A DNA stretch of 64,000 nucleotides from Sphagnum compactum (taxonomy: Eukaryota; Bryophyta; Sphagnopsida; Sphagnales): assembly GCA_965153455.1 (NCBI GenBank), contig OZ234494.1, positions 11,904,001-11,968,000 of the forward strand, given 5' to 3'. Under the pieces are notes generated by a model. The model was not told the DNA's origin and searched no databases. It saw nothing but the letters and a program-made list of their open reading frames with translations. Position numbers and translations under genes: made by a program. This document shows, one piece after another, positions 57,100 through 64,000 of the stretch. How positions within the stretch are numbered: position 1 is the first letter of the stretch; the number at the start of each line of letters is the position of its first letter.

Positions 57100-57945
57100 T
57101 TAATCTAAACTAGGGGTTTTTTTTTTTTTCTCTCACTCTCTCTCTCTCCCCTCCCCCCCCCCCCCCAAACAAATTGTGTGATATAAAAAAATTGGCAAAA
57201 ATTTCTGAAAATTTTAGAAAAATTAGTCAAATTTAAGCTAGAAGAAGGGGGGGGGGGGGGAGAGAATCCAATAATTTCCCAATTTTTTGGTTGAAAAAGT
57301 GACAAAATGTGTGGGAAAAAAAACAATACTGATGCACACATCATGTGCCATACCCATTCTAGAATCGCTCTTTCTGTCTCTCTCGTGCATACCATACCAT
57401 ACCATACCATACCATAACCATTTTGGAACGAGTCGCCGACAGACGATTCTTCCATAATCTGATCTGATGCGACCAGACACAAAAGAATGCTACAAATGAG
57501 CACTGATTACAAAGAATAATCTGCAAGTTGCCGGGGTATTTTCTGCTCTTGTCTGTATGCAATTAAACCGCAGAATTGACCCCTCAAGCTCATAACGTCA
57601 ACTGCATAGCCGCCCTGTCCCTCCCCTTCCCATGGTACTACTGTAGGAATTTTCCCCAAGTGCTTTTTTCCAGGAATTTTTGTTTGTAGCCAAAATGATA
57701 GTCATCAATAGGAAAGGCGATGATCATCCCATGGAAGATTTAGCCAAATCTGGCTATATGCCAAATATGAAAGAAAAAAAAAATTTTAATCACTCTTCTA
57801 TAATTTGCCAACAGACTGAAAAAAAAAACAAACAAACAAAACAAGTATAAAAGAAATCTGGCGATTTTTTTTACTTCTGGCGATTGAAAAACTCCTAAAT
57901 CACTGAATTTTCGATTTTTGGCGACATTTCACCGTCTCTCTCCCT

Positions 57946-57986
<41 letters not shown>

Positions 57987-58397
57987 AGTGCATTTCTGGG
58001 ATGCCGTGTTTGCAGCGTTTCCTCTCATCAACGCGGCCATCGCTTCTGCTGCGCCGCTGTTGATGCACGTGCTCTTGTCCTTCCTTCGTTGATTGTTTAT
58101 TCCCTTCTTAATTACTATATGTTCTCTAGCGTGCAGACAGAAAGAAAAAGAGAAGGAGAGAGAGAGAGCGACACACAGAGCTCTGAATTGCACGTTATTG
58201 AGAGACTAATGCAGGTTTTTTGGTGAGGAAATTCTTTTCATTGTGCTTTGTTTAGACTTTCTCACATGTATCGGTTTTCTCTTCACTGAAATCGTTCTGC
58301 AGTTGCTGTTGTGTTGTCAATTTTGTGACGCAGACTCAATCCTGTTTCGTTTTGTGCTTGTTTTTTTTTTTTTTTTGTAGCTAGAGAAATTGGCAAC

Positions 58398-58437
<40 letters not shown>

Positions 58438-58549
58438 TTCTGTCTGCAGTTTCGTTGAAGATTTTTTTGTTTCCTTTTTTCTTCGTTTGTGGAGTGGACT
58501 ATCTATCATATGCCTTGCTTGAGGGAAAAAAACCTGCAGTTGGTTCATC
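57100..58549 (+). promoter_or_regulatory. Microsatellite-rich promoter and leader region of the syntaxin gene
   Basis: Contains C14 at 57153-57166 and G14 at 57247-57260 (mutually complementary), a CCATA pentanucleotide repeat at ~57389-57416, (CT)n at ~57950-57985, (GA)n around 58157-58168 and a second (CT)n at ~58402-58433, about 120 nt before the start codon. A leader intron is possible (T-run followed by TTTGTAG at ~58374-58380) but not provable. Confidence 0.5.
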
Positions 58550-60004
58550 ATGAATGATCTTCTTTCAAAGTCATTCGGGAAGAAGAGCAGCCGGAATTAC
58601 GTGGATCTGAAGCGGGATGCGTTCCGACGGGATGATGATAATGATGTGGAGACGCCGACGACAGGAGGCGAGAGAGAGATGGAAGTCCTGGGAGCTGGAG
58701 GAAGAGATACGACACAGTTCTTCCAGGAGGTCGGGGAGATTAAAGCCGAGATGGAGAGAATCAAAGAGTTTCTGACCAAGATACAAGGAATGAACGAGGA
58801 GAGCAAGATGCTGCACCAGGCGCAGGCGATGTCAGCTCTCAGAGATCGAATGGATGCTGATATTGCTCAAGTCACCAAGATTGCGAGGTCTCTCAAAGCA
58901 AAGCTTGAAAACCTGGACAGAGCAAACGCTGCCAATCGGCGCATGCCCGGCTGTGAGCCAGGCTCCACGACTGACCGCACCCGGACATCCATCACCAGCA
59001 CTCTGCGGAAGAAACTCAAGGATCTGATGGGAGACTTTCAGCTCCTGCGTCAAAGAATGATGGGTGACTACAGGCAAACTGTTGAGCGCAGGTCAGTCAG
59101 TGCAACTCCACAATTTCCCTTGCAATGGTTTCTTTCAGCAGGGGATAGCCTAGTAGTCTTTCTTTGCAACCTTAGAGCATAAGCCTCAGCAAACTGTGCA
59201 AAATTGCTCGGCCAAAACCATTCTGCTAAGCCAAGCTGGCACGTTTTGACTTTTCTTCCTCCAATTTAATTTCTAGCGTCACATACTGAGCACCCATGGA
59301 GTTGCTCTTACAGATGTCTGCAGGGGCTTGTAGTTGTACATATTCTTTAGGTCTGCTATGCTTTGCATGTTCTTGTAGCAGAGCTAACATGATTAGGGTG
59401 TGGACTGCCATGCAATGATGATCCCCACAACTCCACTGATCCATCAAATGAATTTCAAACCTGTCTGAAATGATATCATGGTGGCTTGACTTACAGTACA
59501 ATTGAGTACAATCTAGAGAAATATCTGTCCCTGAGAGTAGCTCTGAAAAGGGTTAAGCCTGTGTGATTTTATTCTAGGTTCTATACAATCACTGGACAAC
59601 ATCCAGATGAGGAGACCATTGAGAGCATCATCGAAACTGGAAAAAGTGAGTCCTTTTTACAGCAAGCCATCCAGTATCAGGGGCTGAGGCAGATTACAGA
59701 GACAGTCCAAGAAATCCAGGAGCGTCACAATGCGATGAAGGACATTGAGAAGAACCTGCTGGAGCTGCATCAGATCTTTATGGACATGGCAGTGCTGGTT
59801 GAAAGTCAGGGGGAGCAGTTGAATGATATCGAGCAACAAGTGAACAAGGCAGATTCATTTGTGCAGAGGGGTACTGGGGAATTGAGGATTGCTAAGCAGC
59901 ACCAAAGGAGCAAGCGCAAATGGATATGCATTGCTGTCTCCTTGACCATCATTCTGCTCCTGATTATCATCCTCCCCATTCTGCGTAGCACAGGTGCAAT
60001 CTGA
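58550..60004 (+). CDS. Plasma-membrane syntaxin (Qa-SNARE, SYP1 group, SYP12-like)
   Basis: Qa-SNARE that drives fusion of secretory vesicles with the plasma membrane or cell plate. Two exons, 58550-59091 and 59578-60004, joined in phase 2 to 322 residues; the single intron falls at VERR|F. Layout: short N-peptide MNDLLSKSFG; Habc bundle (~50-165) with LDRANAANRRMPGCEPGSTT and DRTRTSITSTL; linker RFYTITGQHPDEETIE; SNARE helix (~226-288) with EIQERHNAMKDIEKNLLELH and VESQGEQLND, whose Q258 is the zero-layer glutamine; membrane anchor ~296-316. Closest to SYP12/SYP11 by the GPGSTTDRTRTS block and by having one intron, but which member cannot be fixed. The intron carries a short MITE. Confidence 0.95.
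59175..59307. mobile_element. Short MITE of the 26.3-kb family inside the syntaxin intron
   Basis: 133 bp starting GAGCATAAGCCTC and ending GAGTTGCTC, flanked on both sides by TTA (59172-59174 and 59308-59310), the target duplication expected of PIF/Harbinger elements. Inner part GGCACGTTTTGACTTTTC and TCACATACTGAGCACC matches the other two copies. It looks like an internal deletion derivative. Confidence 0.75.
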
Positions 60005-63000
60005 GGTGATGACGATATCTGGATGCAGTCATTGCAATGATATCTGGAGTTGTGCAACTATTATTGTGTGAGTAAATCAATCACACACAGTCTTTCCCCC
60101 ATGGATTGCCCATGTATCTAGTACCTTCAGATTGGCTTTGTGCCTCATGAAGGAAAGAGTGTGTGGCTTTAATAGCCTTGTGACAGAAAGAGTGTGGATT
60201 TCATAGGCCTGTTCAGAGAGACTCCTTATTCTACTAAGTCTCAGGATCCTATCTGCACCTTGGATCAGATGCTGCTGAATAGCATGTACATTATCTTTTT
60301 CTGTATCTTTTGTTGTTCTGAATAATTTCTGAATTTACAGTTCAAGCCTCAAGGCCACCTCTGTGTTCATCTCTTTGCTGCCATCTATTGCTAAAACACA
60401 ATAGTTCTTGTAGTGCTGACTTTGTTGAATCTGGACAGAAGTTGTCATGTGCATACATTCTCCATCAAAGCAATTATTTACTCAATTTTCTGTGTTTTGC
60501 ATTTCACTGACCTCTGATGATGGCAGAAAGCAGGTGATTTCAAATGGTACTGGCTCTGCATCACAAGGTTTCTGTGGTATGTGGATCTTCCACAGCCACT
60601 GGTGATGGTGCCCATTTCACTGGACACTGCTTGTGGAGGTTGGAAGCTCAGAGCAAATGAAGGACATCCCAGAAATGGGCACTGCTTTTGCTCGGGGGGC
60701 AGGTGGAGTAAACTAGTAACTCTTTGGCACCAATAGCCATGTTTTAGATAGAATTCTTTGCAGTAAGAATGCAATTTTGGTTGAAGGAGAGATGCTGATA
60801 ACAAACAAAGACCAATTACAAGCAGCTTACAAGCTACCAACCCTTTCAGACTGAGATGATGGAAATGATGGAAACAGCCTTAAAACAGGAAGCATTGTAA
60901 CTCTGACATTGGAACTCCAAGCAGGAAAAAAACCCAGTTTGGACCTAATTATGAGCTGGGGGCAAAGGGAAATGCAGAATTTGAATGACTGGTCCTCAGC
61001 TTTTGCTTTTCAAGCGTGAGCAACCTGAATGCACTGGCAGGTTATCATAACCTGCCCTGCTGATGATTTCTGTACATGTCATAAAAAAAGAAATCTTTGT
61101 CAGAATCTTTGTCACAATGATTCTGAGAGAGAAATCTTCGTTTGTCAGGAAGAACGAAATACATAATTTAAATGTTCCACCACAAAGTGTGCTTTTGGCG
61201 CAGAATAATCAAATACATAGCATCAAAGCAAGTAATTCCAGAAATCTGTGCTAAAATATCTCTGTTTAAGGAAAATCATTGTGACATGTCCAAGCAGGAT
61301 GTCCGTGCTTGGAATGCCTATGACACATACATTTGGGATAAACTGAATCTGTATTGAATTTAATAATTCCATTAAAAAGGAGTTCATGACTTGTGAACAA
61401 CATGAGGTACCTCTGATATTGCAATGAAAATTTTCCTTGTTCAAATTGATAGCTAAAGCAATGGAGATGCTGTGGGCAGTTCAAAGTTTAGGGTTTAGAA
61501 AACTGTCAAACATGAAAACCTGAAACCCCCAAAACATGAACCCGAACTTTAAGCACAGGCCAAATTTTGGCTCTCAGTGGTGAGCTTTGTTGCATCAGCA
61601 CAATGGAGATCTGTACAACCACTTCCGATAATATGTGATTTCTATGTTGTGCAGAACTTGCGTAATGGAAAAAGGGTCAGCACCAGTACTCTTACAAAAG
61701 TTCAGCGCAAGCTATGAGCTGCAGGAATGGATCGCTCAAATGAAGAACACTGCTGATAAACTAGGTACCCGGAAGAGACAATAATTATGCAGCCAGTAAT
61801 CAAGGAATGGAAACTCGAGTTGAAGTTTTACATGATTTTCCTGATGTTTTTAGCTGCTCTCAGGTGGTCTGGAGTGATGAAGTTCTTGGATGTTCAACAG
61901 AACCATTTTCCAGAACAGCTGCAATTTCCTACTTCATCATTTTAGCAGCTAGCATGCCTGCAAAACAATTCAATTAAACAAGCTCAGATGTTTGGACATA
62001 AATGAGAATGAGCATAAAACGAGAGTTTCATTGTGCAAATAACTTAGGGAAAAAGCTTGCTCACTCACCCTGTCATTCAGGTGTATTATGCCAGACAACA
62101 CCACATACCTACCCCTTTCCTATATACAGACCAAGAGAGAATCCAGATTGCTCCAGAGGCAGCTGAGGAGTCTTTTCAGATCACTCAAGGTCAGAGGTAA
62201 GAAATCACACTTTTCTGATGCCATCTGTATCTGCTCTCTTATGATGTAACAACCAGCTCATGTGGATTAAGAAACATCAAGTTGGGCCAGAACTTGCCTC
62301 GAACAAAAGGGATTTCATCCACATGCTCGAACAAGATTGGCACCGATACAAACTCATGCAATAGTTGTAATTTAGAATCCACTCCCAATTTGGACTACCA
62401 GCGGCCATCTCAAATGCAGCAACTTTCTTGTTCACATCACACTAGGGATGAGCTTGACAGTCTTACAAAAATCGTGCAAACTCGTAACTCCAAGTGCTGC
62501 TGGAAATGTCATGTGTTGGGTTTCACATCATTTGGTCACTGCTTGCAGGTGCGCCACATGCTTGGTGTACCAAAATACATACGAACATACTACCAACATT
62601 TTCGACATACCAATTCACAGATCTCTTCTATTGCTGAGCTCGTTCTACCTTGTCACTTGATTTCAACTTGAATTCTACGACAATAAACCTGCTGGAAAAC
62701 AACATGAAGAATACCCATCCTGCATCCACAGAATCATGACCAGCTTAACACAGTGACTATTATGCACCAGCCAAGTTCTCTTGTGCGAAATTTTGCATCT
62801 ATGCAGCACTCCTTTTTTTTGGACTGTCGCAAGATTCCTTTTAGATGCCTTTTCGTTCACCACATTGTGAGGAGAAAAAACATGGAAGTCACCATATTTA
62901 GTAGATAGTGGGTTCTTGGAGGTCACCAAAGCATAGCAGGATTCTAGAAAATGTCTACTGTCTTCTCTGATGTGCAGCCAAATTTGGCTCTTTCCTCTTG

Positions 63001-63773
63001 TGGTTTCTTCCTCTTGTGAATGGCTGCCAATGTGGCTACATCACAAAATTGAAAACCAAAAAAAAAACCTATTATGCACATGCAAGATACAGAAAAGACC
63101 CCAAAAAAATTTCTTGCTTGATCAAAGAATGAGAGAATAAACAATCAGATGCCTCATGTTGTGGCATATGTAGATATACATGTTTCTTGCTGGATCACAG
63201 AATCACACAAGTCCTGAGCCTTGATAAGTAACCTCTACAAAAGGGATTGAGACCTTGAGAACCTTCTTCCCTTCTGCAAACCTTGAGCATTTCAGCAGCA
63301 GCAACAACTGCACAACACAAGAATGTCAACATTGGTATCCACCAACACACTTTCATCATGCATCAGGAATTTTTGAACCTCAAGAAACCCATGAAGCAGA
63401 CGTAGACTGAAAATGTACAAAAATCTGATGTTTCAGGGGCATTCACAATGTGTTGTTCAACAGTGGGTTGTGAATGTCATGCCTGCTCGTGAAACACCAG
63501 TCTTCTTGCACAATGGACCCCATTGGAACCAAAGTAAATTGGAAAAGGATGTCAGGATAGAAAGGAAAGATTGAATGGTAACTTCAGAGTTTGATCTGTG
63601 TGCTGGTGAAACCAAAAGGAAAGTCTCCTTACAGAATTTCTTGCTGTCTTTGATGTTTTTCTTTTCACTGGCCCCTTCCTTTCTGCTGCCAGGTTTTTGC
63701 CAGAAACTCTGATACACTCCAGGCAGACAGAGAGTATTTATACCTTGAAAGTGATGATGTGACTGGGGTGCAG
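60005..63773. other. Intergenic or long-intron stretch left of DNA ligase
   Basis: Syntaxin 3' UTR, then 3.5 kb without any exon I can identify. It should hold the N-terminal exons of the ligase if that gene is complete, but I could not find its adenylation-domain neighbours (such as the RL-Q-KLRIG block). A telomere-like GTTTAGGGTTTAG occurs at ~61485. Confidence 0.5.
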
Positions 63774-64000
63774 GCAGAGGAAATCATGAAACACACATAT
63801 TCAGTGCTCCCCATTTATGAACAGATAATAGATGCAGTGCTGAAATTTGGAATTTGTAAGCTGTCAGAAGTCTGTAGCTTCAAACTGGGTGTCCCTGTGA
63901 GACCCATGCTCGCAAAGCCCACCACAGGAGTCTCTGAGGTTCTCAACAAGTTCCAGGACATGGACTTCACATGTGAATACAAGTATGATGGAGAGAGAGC
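63774..64000 (+). CDS. LIG1: DNA ligase 1 catalytic-domain exon (partial, cut by window edge)
   Basis: ATP-dependent DNA ligase that seals Okazaki fragments and repair nicks in the nucleus. The frame reads AEEIMKHTYSVLPIYEQI, then GVPVRPMLAKPTTGVSEVLN, then FTCEYKYDGERA. This is the DNA-binding to adenylation-domain junction of LIG1, ending at motif I, whose Lys (EYK-YDGE) becomes adenylated. The acceptor GGTGCAG|GCAGAG at 63773 is the most likely exon start, although the frame stays open further left to at least 63681. The gene continues past position 64000. Substitutions in otherwise conserved spots (GICKLSEVCSF where WNLPKTC-F is usual) suggest a diverged copy. Confidence 0.85.

Noticed and set aside
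58571-58816. Minus-strand frames over syntaxin exon 1
   Set aside because: Shadows of the coding strand.
62140-62205. RLLQRQLRSL reading as a ligase DNA-binding-domain exon
   Set aside because: Only the first few residues resemble the family block, the rest does not, and no phase-consistent link to 63774 was found.

Overview
This is nuclear DNA from a plant, almost certainly a land plant. Its genes contain GT-AG introns of roughly 60-1,050 bp, and the encoded proteins are plant-specific or plant-typed: the phytochrome-linked splicing factor RRC1/SR140, a ZIP metal transporter, an AVT6-type amino-acid transporter, the chloroplast protein PSB33/LIL8, a plasma-membrane syntaxin of the SYP1 group and DNA ligase 1. 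Intergenic DNA is AT-rich and full of decayed transposons, microsatellites and long G or C runs. I cannot fix the species; the gene structures do not exclude a non-seed plant, but nothing here proves it.

Layout. 1-9.4 kb: a 15-coding-exon RRC1/SR140 gene on the minus strand, whose 3' end probably runs off the left edge. 9.4-10.1 kb: a ~61-bp tandem repeat with higher-order structure. 10.1-16.7 kb: AT-rich, gene-free DNA with a degenerate low-complexity island. 16.7-19.5 kb: a four-exon ZIP transporter (minus). 19.7-28.1 kb: gene-free, with MITEs, tRNA-like SINE relics and a CACTA-like end. 28.1-35.1 kb: a minus-strand Helitron with a convincing 3' terminus, an intact-looking PIF1-type helicase reading frame, a broken Rep region, and what look like captured exons of two host genes (an ORANGE-like zinc-finger protein, twice, and a TrmL-type tRNA methyltransferase). 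35.4-42.8 kb: a dispersed repeat in inverted orientation, a LINE relic, an 81-bp minisatellite and a hAT/BED transposase relic. 42.9-47.8 kb: a possible unknown transcription unit, then AT-rich DNA. 47.9-50.6 kb: AVT6-type transporter (plus). 52.0-53.7 kb: PSB33 (plus, three exons). 53.7-58.5 kb: intergenic with a 48-bp minisatellite and the microsatellite-rich leader of the next gene. 58.5-60.0 kb: syntaxin (plus, two exons, with a MITE in its intron). 63.7-64.0 kb: start of the catalytic region of DNA ligase 1 (plus), cut by the right edge.

The host genes are ordinary single-copy-type genes with unrelated jobs (splicing, metal uptake, amino-acid transport, photosystem maintenance, secretion, DNA replication); nothing suggests a functional cluster. 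The most unusual item is the Helitron and its exon cargo. No rRNA gene, functional-looking tRNA gene or CRISPR array was seen.
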